Part shown: piece after piece, positions 50,592 through 59,299 of the stretch
Layout: every line of letters starts with the position of its first letter
Numbering within the stretch: position 1 is the stretch's first letter
Assembly: GCF_036388275.1 (NCBI RefSeq)
Contig: NZ_DASVSF010000011.1
Location: 124,001 to 188,000, forward strand
Length of the DNA stretch: 64,000 nt
Origin: Longimicrobium sp.
GTDB lineage: Bacteria > Gemmatimonadota > Gemmatimonadetes > Longimicrobiales > Longimicrobiaceae
Direction: 5' to 3'
Made by a program: the position numbers and the translations under genes
The notes under the pieces: generated by a model
The model's database searches: none
What the model was told of the DNA's origin: nothing
Seen by the model: the letters and a program-made list of their open reading frames with translations, nothing else

Positions 50592-53375
50592 CTACAACAG
50601 ATGGTTCACTGCCTCGGCTAGCAAACGGTGAGCGTCGAAGAAATTGAAGATCCGATAGTGCCGCCAAGCACGTTCCCGCAGTTCATTGATCGTTTGTAGA
50701 ACCGCACCGGTTCTTGCGGCCCCTCCCGAAGACGCAAGGTGATCAAGTTTTTTGTGTAGAGCATGAAATGCACAGCGAAGTTCGAGCAGTTCACGATAGA
50801 CCATCGCTGCGAAGCCCGCATCTCCGTTGTCATTTTCCCGATAATAGGACAAAGAACTAGTATCATAATACCTCGCCCCATGCTCCTCGAAGTGCTCGAG
50901 GGAGTACGAAGCAGTCGCTGCGTTACGGATAGATACGCGATCGAGCGGCAACGCGCCCAACCTCGCGCCAAGTCGCCGCGAGCCGAGGACCCGCTGATGA
51001 GCAAACGAGACAAATTCTTCATAGGACTCACGTACATACTGTGTGGTGAAATAAGCAACGGAAGCTAGTCGCAAGACGCGTGAACGCTGGTTTCCAGTTA
51101 ATCCATTCGGAAGATGTGCTTGCCATGTATTGTGCATGAAGAGCGTCGCAAGCGCCTTCTGCCAAGCAACTGCCACTTCGGGATCATCCTTATAGCGCTC
51201 ATTGATCAATACGCGGAGGTCTCGAGCATCGAGTAACACCGGGTAACCGCCACGAAACGCGAGCGCCCGAGTTGGCGCCGGCCCAATCACGAAGTCTGCC
51301 ATGCCTGCGGTGAGACGTTCATACATGACATCTCTTGCGCGGTTCCTTACGTCCGGCGGGTGTACCTCAAGTGTCGTATCTTGAGGAAAACATGTCTTGG
51401 GATCATAGGTACCATCTACAAGCGCGCTGACTAACCGGAGAAATTTCACACTGACTTCCTCATAGGCATCAACCCGTGCGCAGTGGAGTTGGTTTACAAT
51501 CCGCTGTAATTGCGACCACTGCTGCACCAGGGGGAACGACCGAACAGGCGCAAGGTTACGATCCCTTCCGATGATCGCATAACCGTCGTAGAGGTTCCAG
51601 ATTACGAATGCTTGCCAGCCATCTTCACGGGCTAACTCGCGCGGCAGCGACGCGGCTTTGATCCGACTAGGCTCATGTGTCAAACGCACTAATCTCTGAA
51701 TGCGTTCCGCGAGTGTGTACTCGTTCGCTGCATCGTCCAAGCCGGCCGGCTCTGCCAATAGCTTAATGTCAAAACCGAGACGGTTAAGGAAGCCCATGTG
51801 GTCAGCAAAGAAGGGGAGTTGGTGATCCCACATGAAATCATCAAAGGAATCCACTTGCGTCCAATTAGGAGTATCTGTCTTGGAGAACAAATCGTTGAGT
51901 GTATACGCAGCTGCACGCAAGACATGGCTCCCATCACGGACGTGCCTTTCAGCAGTAAGGGCGCTTTGCTCCGCATTCCAACGGATGAGGGAAAGGCCAA
52001 TAGAGTCGTGACCGAGCGCCCACGACCCTGCGCTGTTGCGCAAAGGCGCTGTTGGTGAATGGTCGACGCGTAGGACGGACCACTCCGGTTTCGATAGAGA
52101 TCTACGGACTGTATCTACTCTTGTACATCCAACCTCGGCTGCTCGACGCTTGAACTGTGCATTCGACCATCGTGCGCTCGTGACTCGGCCGTCATCTTCC
52201 GTCGCTACCATTTCGTGCAGCAAAGAGCGCCAACAATCCATTTGACTTCCGAGCTGACTCGCCGGGAGGCGAGCTTCGGTAGCCGCAGTACGCAACGCGT
52301 CTTCAATCTGGCCGTCCAATAACGAGTGGGTGCCCCCAAGATCCCGATAATCTGCCTCGTTAATGATCCATGTGCGATCCTCTTTGTAGAGATCACGAGT
52401 GTATCGAAGCAGTCGCTGGCAGAGCACCTGGAGAGACGGCAGCAAACCACCGGGTCCCGGGTTTTCGTGAAGTTCGGCGGCGATCGTTTCAACGAGACCG
52501 GCACTGTACTGGAACCCGTATTGTTCGAAAGGAGTCCCGAGCTTTCGAAGGTGCGGGGCATGCAAACGCGACTTCAATGTGGGTCGCCGGATAGCTTCGA
52601 TAACCCCTCGTCGGGTTAGTGGCGCTAGGAAGTAGCCTGGAATTTTCGTGCTGTCTACATGAGATCGCGTGAGTTCATCGTCAAAAACGCCCTTGTACTC
52701 CGTTCGCATGGAGATGCATAGCCGTGCGTCCATCCGAGTTCTGGTGAACCGGTGCAGGAATGCGAAATACTCCGCCGCACCCTCCTGATTGGCGAAACGG
52801 TCACCAGAAGTGAACAACTCCTCACTTTGGTCAACTGCTAGGAACAGCGGATAGGGGATCACTGCTAACACCCGATTCAATGAGCGAACGAATCGGTCAG
52901 GATCACGACCCGCCCCATTTCGAAAGTCTTCAGGTCCCCGCGCCTCAAGGACGACGTCTGGATTCGGAGCTCCGCCAGGGTGGTTCGCCCAATCCCGCTG
53001 GATTTGGCGGACGAAACTATAGAGTGCGTCAGCCAATGCGGAGAGTGGGCGCGCTCCTGCACGGACGATGAGGGAATCCTCTTGCGGATGTACTTCGGCC
53101 TTGATTCCGGGTTGGGGTGTGATCGCAGGAACTCTGGTGCCGAACCCCACCCGTTCTAACATCGGGAAAAGTGCCGCGCGCAAAAACGACGATTTCCCAA
53201 CTCCTGATGAACCATGCAAGACAAACACACGAACTCTGTCATTGTCCAAGATGTCGATACAGGCGCGCGTGTCACGCTCACGCCCAGCGAAGATCGGCTC
53301 ATCAGCGCGCCGATACGACGCCAGGCCCCGATATGGGACGGCCGGCCACGCAGTGAGTTCTCGGTGTCGCATCAT
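50592..53375 (-). CDS. nSTAND1-type NTPase with C-terminal solute-binding-protein-like sensor domain
   Basis: The 927-residue protein starts with the nSTAND1 signature (PYRGLASYRRADEPIFAGRE), then Walker A VLHGSSGVGKSSFLRAALFP at 52-71, Walker B FLAVDQSEELF at 178-188 and the sensor-like ISMRTEYKGVF at 221-231, so it is a P-loop signalling ATPase. A winged-helix-like part ends with WALGHDSIGLSLIRW near 452-466. Residues about 510-927 align along their length with the solute-binding lipoprotein encoded at 57171-58484: FVIWNLYDGYAIIGR (590-604) against FVFGDLFQGYAIMAQ, ADFVIGPAPTRALAFRGGY (693-711) against ADFQVGGVPSRLVLQREGF, and WRHYRIFNFFDAHRLLAEA (904-922) against RRQYGFYNYFDAERLARQV. No signal peptide is present, so this binding domain is intracellular. 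Its start overlaps the CHAT gene stop (ATGA). Confidence 0.88.
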   Translation of the reverse strand: MMRHRELTAWPAVPYRGLASYRRADEPIFAGRERDTRACIDILDNDRVRVFVLHGSSGVGKSSFLRAALFPMLERVGFGTRVPAITPQPGIKAEVHPQEDSLIVRAGARPLSALADALYSFVRQIQRDWANHPGGAPNPDVVLEARGPEDFRNGAGRDPDRFVRSLNRVLAVIPYPLFLAVDQSEELFTSGDRFANQEGAAEYFAFLHRFTRTRMDARLCISMRTEYKGVFDDELTRSHVDSTKIPGYFLAPLTRRGVIEAIRRPTLKSRLHAPHLRKLGTPFEQYGFQYSAGLVETIAAELHENPGPGGLLPSLQVLCQRLLRYTRDLYKEDRTWIINEADYRDLGGTHSLLDGQIEDALRTAATEARLPASQLGSQMDCWRSLLHEMVATEDDGRVTSARWSNAQFKRRAAEVGCTRVDTVRRSLSKPEWSVLRVDHSPTAPLRNSAGSWALGHDSIGLSLIRWNAEQSALTAERHVRDGSHVLRAAAYTLNDLFSKTDTPNWTQVDSFDDFMWDHQLPFFADHMGFLNRLGFDIKLLAEPAGLDDAANEYTLAERIQRLVRLTHEPSRIKAASLPRELAREDGWQAFVIWNLYDGYAIIGRDRNLAPVRSFPLVQQWSQLQRIVNQLHCARVDAYEEVSVKFLRLVSALVDGTYDPKTCFPQDTTLEVHPPDVRNRARDVMYERLTAGMADFVIGPAPTRALAFRGGYPVLLDARDLRVLINERYKDDPEVAVAWQKALATLFMHNTWQAHLPNGLTGNQRSRVLRLASVAYFTTQYVRESYEEFVSFAHQRVLGSRRLGARLGALPLDRVSIRNAATASYSLEHFEEHGARYYDTSSLSYYRENDNGDAGFAAMVYRELLELRCAFHALHKKLDHLASSGGAARTGAVLQTINELRERAWRHYRIFNFFDAHRLLAEAVNHLL

Positions 53376-54625
53376 AGTAGCTCAACGCCGACTGGAAGTT
53401 TAGAGAAGTTCCCTTCCGGGAAATCAGGAAAGATGTCAGTCGTGGAGCTCTGCAGGCGAAGCTCGGGGTAACAATAAAGGCTGTAGAGAAGGCTCAGTGG
53501 CCAGTGTGCCCGGCGAAGTTCTAGCATGGCTTCGTCCAATGGAACGCCCCGGAGAAGCTGTCGAAGAAGAGCAAGACCGAACCGCCAAGCGAACAGGTTC
53601 GGAACGCCCGTCTCAGTACCGATGAATCCGCGTAGCGGCTCTTGTGCTGTGACATGAAGCCAGGATGCCTCATCCTCAAGACCTCCCGCGTTAGAGTCGT
53701 GAGAAGTGGCAGTTGAGCATCCATTGAGAATCGTGTACACTTTTGCCTTACGACCTCGCGATTCCGCAAATACCTGCGCTCTGAAGCGGTCTGCGGATAA
53801 GTTATAATCTGTGGTGTTCGCTTTTAAAGAAAGCGTATTGCCGCTAGCGTGACAGTAGAAGTAGAGGATTCTTGTGCAGCCGTTGGTGATCTTCAACGCG
53901 GTGCTGAATTCATCCGGTGACGTGTAGAACGGTAACGAGGCGATCCACTGGAGGCCAGTTTCGTACTCGGCATTTGTGCGCTCTTGGTCGTGAAATACGG
54001 CAAAGAGCTTTGTCTTCGCACGAGAAAGGGTAAGGTCGTTGAAAAAGGGTTTGCTATGCGCATACGTGGTATACGCCAAAAACTTGATGCACCAAAAATC
54101 TTGTAACTCGTCGAAAGTGAATGCGCCGCTCACGGGAATTTTTGAAAGTCTACCCACCGAATACATCAACCCAAAAGGCACCGTTAGTGCGGTTGGAACG
54201 CGGAAATGCACACGCACCTGCCCTCCTCTTTCCCTGTCTACTTCAGTGCGGAACCACTCTTCAGCAGCCCGAGCATTCCCGCCTCCGGGGTCTTGATTAG
54301 TTGAGATATCGAGCGGCTCAGGTGTAAAAAATGCTGTGTAGAGGCTCTGCCCGGCATCCACTAGCTTCCCAAGTAATTTACCAAGCTCCCGTTCGTCACT
54401 GAAGGGAGTCAATCCGTTCTTTGACGCATCTAATGCATTCTGAACGAGGGCACCTAAAGCATCCCGAACAGCAGTTCCCGCCTTCAGTAAGCTGGCTTGG
54501 GAGACCACGTAGTATTGCTCCTCCGGCCAAGTGTCGAACCCCCACGTGACTTTTAGGTGATCCGGGTGATCCGCCCACCCGTGAGCGAGTCGAAACCATA
54601 CAGGTTTCCGTAGCCGCCGCCTCAT
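53372..54625 (-). CDS. CHAT-domain (caspase-like) protease
   Basis: The 417-residue product carries a CHAT domain in its second half. The catalytic dyad is visible: His259 in ILYFYCHASGNTLSL and Cys303 in VYTILNGCSTATS, followed by the typical GFIGTETGVPNLFAWRFG and LLRGVPLDEAMLELRRAHWP helices and a closing YSLYCYPELRL strand. CHAT proteases are caspase relatives that cleave partner proteins in bacterial immunity and cell death. The N-terminal 190 residues are unassigned; they include FRVPTALTVPFGLMYSVGRL, which resembles the segment before CHAT domains. ATGA overlaps on both sides couple it to the metallophosphoesterase and to the STAND NTPase, its probable regulator. Confidence 0.85.
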   Translation of the reverse strand: MRRRLRKPVWFRLAHGWADHPDHLKVTWGFDTWPEEQYYVVSQASLLKAGTAVRDALGALVQNALDASKNGLTPFSDERELGKLLGKLVDAGQSLYTAFFTPEPLDISTNQDPGGGNARAAEEWFRTEVDRERGGQVRVHFRVPTALTVPFGLMYSVGRLSKIPVSGAFTFDELQDFWCIKFLAYTTYAHSKPFFNDLTLSRAKTKLFAVFHDQERTNAEYETGLQWIASLPFYTSPDEFSTALKITNGCTRILYFYCHASGNTLSLKANTTDYNLSADRFRAQVFAESRGRKAKVYTILNGCSTATSHDSNAGGLEDEASWLHVTAQEPLRGFIGTETGVPNLFAWRFGLALLRQLLRGVPLDEAMLELRRAHWPLSLLYSLYCYPELRLQSSTTDIFPDFPEGNFSKLPVGVELL

Positions 54626-56076
54626 TGGTCACCTCCGCCCTCAGCATAAACACGCATCTCCATGGCTGCCTTCGGGCAAAGTCCTATCCTCGCGAACAAC
54701 AATCGAAATGGATAACGCCAATACGGCATTTCGAGATCTCTCCAAGTAAAGTTTGTGAACTCGTCCAACCGTAAATAGCGAATCCAGCACCCCGTGTTTG
54801 CATAGGCAATCTCATGGGAGGGTGTAACCCACTCGTGTGTATGCCCCATCAGAACGCACTCGACTCCCGGTGTCTGCAGTGCCTCGCGAGCAGCACGAAT
54901 CAGCGTCTCAGATTCACTCCTCACGATTCGCTTACCAATCCCAAGCGTCCCTGGCTTATCCTCCAGTTGAGGTTGTCGCTTTTGGATGCTGTTCGGATGA
55001 TACTGAGCACGTCCGATCCCGAAGGAATCGTCGAACTCGGACGGGTGCTCGGCTATCGCATTCAGAGCGACGATCGCGTTCGCATCTTGAGCTAGGAAGA
55101 CAGTGACCGAACTCCGCAGGTTGATCCCGGCCCTTATAAGAGCGGCACCGAAATCATCCATGGCATCAGGAGGAAGCTGCCCGATCCGCCGCCGTAAAGC
55201 ATCGGCCGCTTCTCGATCTAGCCAACCGTACGACTCCCCAGCAGCCAGTAGATCGGACGGGTGGTCCAGCGCCGTTGCATAGACATACCGTCTGAATCTC
55301 CAAACCTCTGCTATCAGACGGATGGGTCCAGCGTACCAGTTATACGGAGACATTGCGAGCGCCTGCACAAAGCTCCTGAACGGCTTCACGTTGTCAACGA
55401 AGTGAAAACGATGATCTAATCCATTCAGATACCGAATGAGGAAGCGCGTTCCGGCACATTCGAGCAGGCGCGGCGTGCCTGTAACGTCGAGTAGTATGGG
55501 AGGCCGCTCCACAGACCAGTGGGGAGATCCATCTACGAAGAAGCAATTTAGCTCGTCGTGCTGATGTCCATGCTCAATCCAAGCAGAAGGCGCGGAAGTG
55601 GGACGATATACTTGACCGAGATGGAACCGCACCCGGGCAGCAGCAGTGGGAGTGCCGAGGCATGCATCCCGCACTCGATCTTGAATACTAGGCCAGAACA
55701 AGTCCGGGTCGTGGTTACCCGGAAGAATTGTTAACTGGTTCCGCGGATTAGAATCGACGAATTCCTGAAGTGCCACAAACGCCTTCTTGTGCTCGTTGAG
55801 GACCGCAGAAAGCTTTTCGTTCGATTGCACCTCGGTGAAACAAAGAGGTATCCCCCTATCGGTTTCCGCTTCAAGCTCGTGTCCTTCGGAGGGTGGTGCT
55901 TGTACAAAATCGATGAAATCTCCGTTGATAACCAGTTCAGTCGGTTGGTCAGACGAAGAAAGCTCACTCAAGAATGTACAGAAATGCTCCTCAATTACCG
56001 CATCAAAATCGTCAAGCGGCCCAGCCCCGAGATGAAGATCGCTCAGCACGATTACAGTCGGCGGTGAAGTAGTCAT
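54622..56076 (-). CDS. Calcineurin-like metallophosphoesterase
   Basis: The 484-residue product has every metal-ligand motif of the calcineurin-like phosphoesterase fold: VIVLSDLHLGAG, LVINGDFIDF, LTILPGNHDPDLF, IEHGHQHDELN and VLMGHTHEWVTP, with a central insertion of about 190 residues. It should bind two metal ions and hydrolyse a phosphodiester, for example a nucleotide signal or nucleic acid. The ATG at 56076 (MTTSPPTVIVLSD) is preferred; ATGs at 56094 and 56106 are possible. The stop overlaps the CHAT gene start. It may be an effector, or a brake that degrades a signal. A gap of 180 bases separates it from the permease gene upstream, so an extra promoter is possible. Confidence 0.87.
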   Translation of the reverse strand: MTTSPPTVIVLSDLHLGAGPLDDFDAVIEEHFCTFLSELSSSDQPTELVINGDFIDFVQAPPSEGHELEAETDRGIPLCFTEVQSNEKLSAVLNEHKKAFVALQEFVDSNPRNQLTILPGNHDPDLFWPSIQDRVRDACLGTPTAAARVRFHLGQVYRPTSAPSAWIEHGHQHDELNCFFVDGSPHWSVERPPILLDVTGTPRLLECAGTRFLIRYLNGLDHRFHFVDNVKPFRSFVQALAMSPYNWYAGPIRLIAEVWRFRRYVYATALDHPSDLLAAGESYGWLDREAADALRRRIGQLPPDAMDDFGAALIRAGINLRSSVTVFLAQDANAIVALNAIAEHPSEFDDSFGIGRAQYHPNSIQKRQPQLEDKPGTLGIGKRIVRSESETLIRAAREALQTPGVECVLMGHTHEWVTPSHEIAYANTGCWIRYLRLDEFTNFTWRDLEMPYWRYPFRLLFARIGLCPKAAMEMRVYAEGGGDQ

Positions 56077-56256
56077 CGTACGCCTGGGTATCATGTGGAA
56101 GCACAATCCTAAACTAGCACACGCGACAACTTTTCGTTCTCTGGCCTGCCCTGTGCCTCCGCCCGCCTTTCGCGCACCGTTTGGAGTCTCGCCATTTTTA
56201 GTATCCTGGTGGTCTTCAGGTGCTCCCGCCGTCTGCTCGTCGGCTGGCTCGGTGCG

Positions 56257-57138
56257 TCAGGTCGCTCTTGTTCGGAATAGGGTCGTTCCTGTCGTGAGTA
56301 GCCACGGCGAACGACGGGTTGTCCAGCGAAGAAGGCGCGCAGTGAGAAGCACTAAGATCGTGTCCGTCGTGAGTGCGAGCAGGATCGTCCAGACGATCCC
56401 GACAACGATCAGGCTCACACTAGAGTATGAAAGCGCGTATTTCATCACGCGTCCGATCCCTTCTGGTGCAGCAAGATACTCCGCAACAACGGAGATTCCA
56501 ATTCCCAGCGCTGCCGCTACTCGCACCCCCCCGACTAATTCAGGAACGATGGCCGGAAGCTGCACCTTTAGCGCATTCGATGTAGGGCTTGCACCCAATA
56601 AAGATCCGAGCTGTAGGTACGTTTCAGGTACATTTCGCAACGCGCTGAGTCCATAGACGAGCAAGATCATGCCAGTGTATCCCGCGACGACCAAGACTGG
56701 CATTTGAGAGGGATTCCTCACCAGCACAAGGGTGACGGGAATCAACAGGAGCGGCGGGAGAATGCGAGCAAACTCCAAGATCGGTTCGACAAGCTTGCGC
56801 AACCGAGGGAAGACGGTCAATGCCACTATGCCGCTGAGTCCGGTGACGCAGCCCACAAATAAGCCGACACCTATCGTTCTGGTCGTAGCTAACACATGCG
56901 GGACAAAACCACGCGACGTTCCTTCTTGGGCAGAGATAAGCGGATCCACGAATGCACTCTCCACGAGCAATGCTATCGTCCCATGAAGATTCGGCAGTCG
57001 ATCAGTGCCAAGAACGAACGACGCAAATTGCCAAAGGCAGAATAATAGTACAACAGGCACCCCCTGCTTGATGAGCCAGAGCAGCTTCTCGGGTTTGTGG
57101 CTGGAATTCCGCAAATGGATCTGCGCACCAGTTCTCAT
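56257..57138 (-). CDS. ABC transporter permease, SsuC/TauC/ThiX type (second permease)
   Basis: The 293-residue inner-membrane protein has six or so transmembrane helices and the coupling-loop motif of binding-protein-dependent permeases: LGASPTSNALKVQLPAIVPE followed by LVGGVRVAAALGIGISVVAE. It matches the family that transports sulfonates, taurine, nitrate or thiamine precursors. It is only distantly similar to the other permease at 58496-59299, so the pair could form a heterodimeric channel. It follows the solute-binding protein gene after 32 bases. The C-terminus (TTGTTLFRTRAT) is short. Confidence 0.9.
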   Translation of the reverse strand: MRTGAQIHLRNSSHKPEKLLWLIKQGVPVVLLFCLWQFASFVLGTDRLPNLHGTIALLVESAFVDPLISAQEGTSRGFVPHVLATTRTIGVGLFVGCVTGLSGIVALTVFPRLRKLVEPILEFARILPPLLLIPVTLVLVRNPSQMPVLVVAGYTGMILLVYGLSALRNVPETYLQLGSLLGASPTSNALKVQLPAIVPELVGGVRVAAALGIGISVVAEYLAAPEGIGRVMKYALSYSSVSLIVVGIVWTILLALTTDTILVLLTARLLRWTTRRSPWLLTTGTTLFRTRAT

Positions 57139-57170
57139 CTCGCTCCCCTTAGCATGTACAAACGAGTCAG

Positions 57171-58484
57171 TTAGGGTCGGGTCCCGCGGGACGCCAATAC
57201 TTGCCGCGCTAACCGCTCCGCATCGAAGTAGTTGTAGAACCCGTATTGACGACGCGCTTCGCTGATCAGCCTGCGGCTCGAATTGGTGGTGCCGCGGTTG
57301 AGAACTCGGAAGATACTGTCAGCGCTGCCTTTCAGTCGCTCTAGTTCACGGTACACATCATCTGCGTAAATGACAGTTTCAACGGCAGGGGCAGGGTTAC
57401 GAAAGATTCCTTGCGCGATGAAACTATTGAGAATGCTCCCGTTGAGATTGGCGTAGTATAACGGATTGCGTGGGTTGTGGAACCACTCACGTTGGTTTTC
57501 AAAAGTGACGAATGGGTCTAAATCCTGGTAGATGATACGGCCCTCCTCAGGACCGAACTGTTGCCCCGATACCTCACTCAGGTAAGGCATGTGCAGAGCG
57601 ATCGCGCTGTCCGGGTAGTCGTTGATGAACTTCATAATTCGGTAGTTTACCGAAGCCAAGCGCAGAATAGTTACTCGATTCCGATCGTAATAGTTCTTCG
57701 AAGCTGCCCATCCATTCTGGAGAATACTGGTCAGTTCAGGAGAATTGGGGGTAGGAGCAGCCCCGCGGGCAAGATCGACCGATGATAGAATGGGCCTGAA
57801 TCCCTCCCGCTGGAGCACAAGCCGCGATGGAACCCCACCTACTTGGAAATCAGCCCGCCTCTTTCGCATTTCGTTCACCGTGAGCGGGTCGTCCAATACC
57901 GCAGCACGAATATCCGTGCGAGAGAGCCCGCCTTTCTCAAGTACCAAATCAATAAAAGGCTGAATCGCGGCCTCAGTTGGATACGCAAAGCGCTTTCCTC
58001 TCATCTGCTGAACAGTGGCCCGGATAGCTGCATCGGGAGCCATCCCTTCAGCGACAAAGTCAGAATAGCTCCGCACGTTGTCATTTGGTTGCGCCATGAT
58101 TGCGTAACCTTGAAACAGATCCCCAAAGACAAAGCTAACTAGGTTCGGCGCATTATCGTGCGCCGCGAAAAGAATACCTGGCGGGGTTGACACAACATCA
58201 AGTGTGCCTTGTCGAAGGGACGGTATGATCTCCTCGACCTTGATCAAACGGTGATCCAGCGCAATGCCCACATCTTCAAACCATCCTAGCTTCGCACCGA
58301 TTATCGCGTATGTGTGATCGCCGTAGGGTAGCATTCCAAACCGTACTGGCGTCGGCGGCGACTGCAAAATCACCCCGGTAGAATCCGCCCCCCTTGCGTC
58401 GCCCGGTTTAGTTTCACACGCCGCCGCTGGTAGGAGCGATCCGATAACCAACAACACCTTTACCGGCAGTCGAAACATTCTCAT
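57171..58484 (-). CDS. ABC transporter solute-binding lipoprotein, SsuA/TauA/NMT1-like
   Basis: The 437-residue product has a lipoprotein signal peptide (VKVLLVIGSLLPAAAC, cysteine 23), so it faces the periplasm. The mature protein shows the NMT1/SsuA layout: VRFGMLPYGDHTYAIIGAKL and GWFEDVGIALDHRLIKVEEI, DVVSTPPGILFAAHDN, then DLFQGYAIMAQPNDNVRSYS and RRADFQVGGVPSRLVLQREG. It is longer than usual SsuA proteins by about 100 residues at the C-terminus, and that tail (ISEARRQYGFYNYFDAERLA) is shared with the STAND NTPase. The ligand is unknown; relatives bind sulfonates, pyrimidines or bicarbonate/nitrate. The gene lies between the two permease genes. Confidence 0.88.
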   Translation of the reverse strand: MRMFRLPVKVLLVIGSLLPAAACETKPGDARGADSTGVILQSPPTPVRFGMLPYGDHTYAIIGAKLGWFEDVGIALDHRLIKVEEIIPSLRQGTLDVVSTPPGILFAAHDNAPNLVSFVFGDLFQGYAIMAQPNDNVRSYSDFVAEGMAPDAAIRATVQQMRGKRFAYPTEAAIQPFIDLVLEKGGLSRTDIRAAVLDDPLTVNEMRKRRADFQVGGVPSRLVLQREGFRPILSSVDLARGAAPTPNSPELTSILQNGWAASKNYYDRNRVTILRLASVNYRIMKFINDYPDSAIALHMPYLSEVSGQQFGPEEGRIIYQDLDPFVTFENQREWFHNPRNPLYYANLNGSILNSFIAQGIFRNPAPAVETVIYADDVYRELERLKGSADSIFRVLNRGTTNSSRRLISEARRQYGFYNYFDAERLARQVLASRGTRP

Positions 58485-58495
58485 GCGATCCTCCT

Positions 58496-59299
58496 CTAGT
58501 AGGTGGGTTGCCAGCGCGTCACCCTACGGATGGTCGTATCTACGGCTTTGATCGACAGCAGACCCATAATTCCATATACCATTCCAAAGAGGACTAGCTT
58601 CCCCATGTCTGAGTAGAGGTACGACTGGTAAACCAAGAAGCCGATTCCGGACTGGCTAGAGAGGTATTCAGCACCGAGCGCGAACGCCCACACCAGCCCC
58701 GATACGGCTCGCATACTACCTCTGAGTTCCGGCAGCACAGCTGGTGCATGGACCTTGCGCAGGATAGTCAGCCGACCTGCACCGAGGAGAGTTGCGGACT
58801 CCCGGAATGATGGTGGAATGTTGTTCACGGCCTCATAGCAGTTCGTTGCGACCACCAGAAGCACGGCTAGCGTGATGTAGATGAAGATTCCCACTTCGCG
58901 GTTGGGGAACCAAAAAACAAACAGAGGAATCAAAGCGAATAAAGGTACACTGCGAAGGAGGGTCAACACGAATGCATTGCCGCTTGCTGCAGCAGAAAAA
59001 CAGTGGAGACTCAAGCCCAGTAGAAATCCTGCGACTGAGCCCACACCTAAGCTGATAACAACTCGGATGATCGTTATGGTGAGATTCAGCCCTAGGACTG
59101 CGAACGCACCTGCAGGATTCGGATCAGACGCACCACCAAACAAGGCGAGTTCTGGAAACGAATGCAAGAGGACATGCAGGGGGGAGGGTAAGACTCCCGG
59201 ATCTGCACGAAATGCGGCCGCCATCTGCCATATTGTGATAACGAGAACAAAAGGGGCCAAGCGTTCCAGCCAAGTCACGTGGCGCGAGTACCCTCTCAC
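58496..59299 (-). CDS. ABC transporter permease, SsuC/TauC type (first permease)
   Basis: The 267-residue product from the GTG at 59299 overlaps the ATPase gene stop as GTGA, which is why this start is preferred over the ATG at 59350. Six hydrophobic segments are visible, with the coupling loop ATLLGAGRLTILRKVHAPAV followed by LPELRGSMRAVSGLVWAFAL and the typical GIGFLVYQSYLYSDMGKLVL near the end. With the ATPase, the second permease and the lipoprotein it makes a complete importer in the inner membrane. The solute-binding protein gene follows after 11 bases. Confidence 0.9.
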   Translation of the reverse strand: MRGYSRHVTWLERLAPFVLVITIWQMAAAFRADPGVLPSPLHVLLHSFPELALFGGASDPNPAGAFAVLGLNLTITIIRVVISLGVGSVAGFLLGLSLHCFSAAASGNAFVLTLLRSVPLFALIPLFVFWFPNREVGIFIYITLAVLLVVATNCYEAVNNIPPSFRESATLLGAGRLTILRKVHAPAVLPELRGSMRAVSGLVWAFALGAEYLSSQSGIGFLVYQSYLYSDMGKLVLFGMVYGIMGLLSIKAVDTTIRRVTRWQPTY

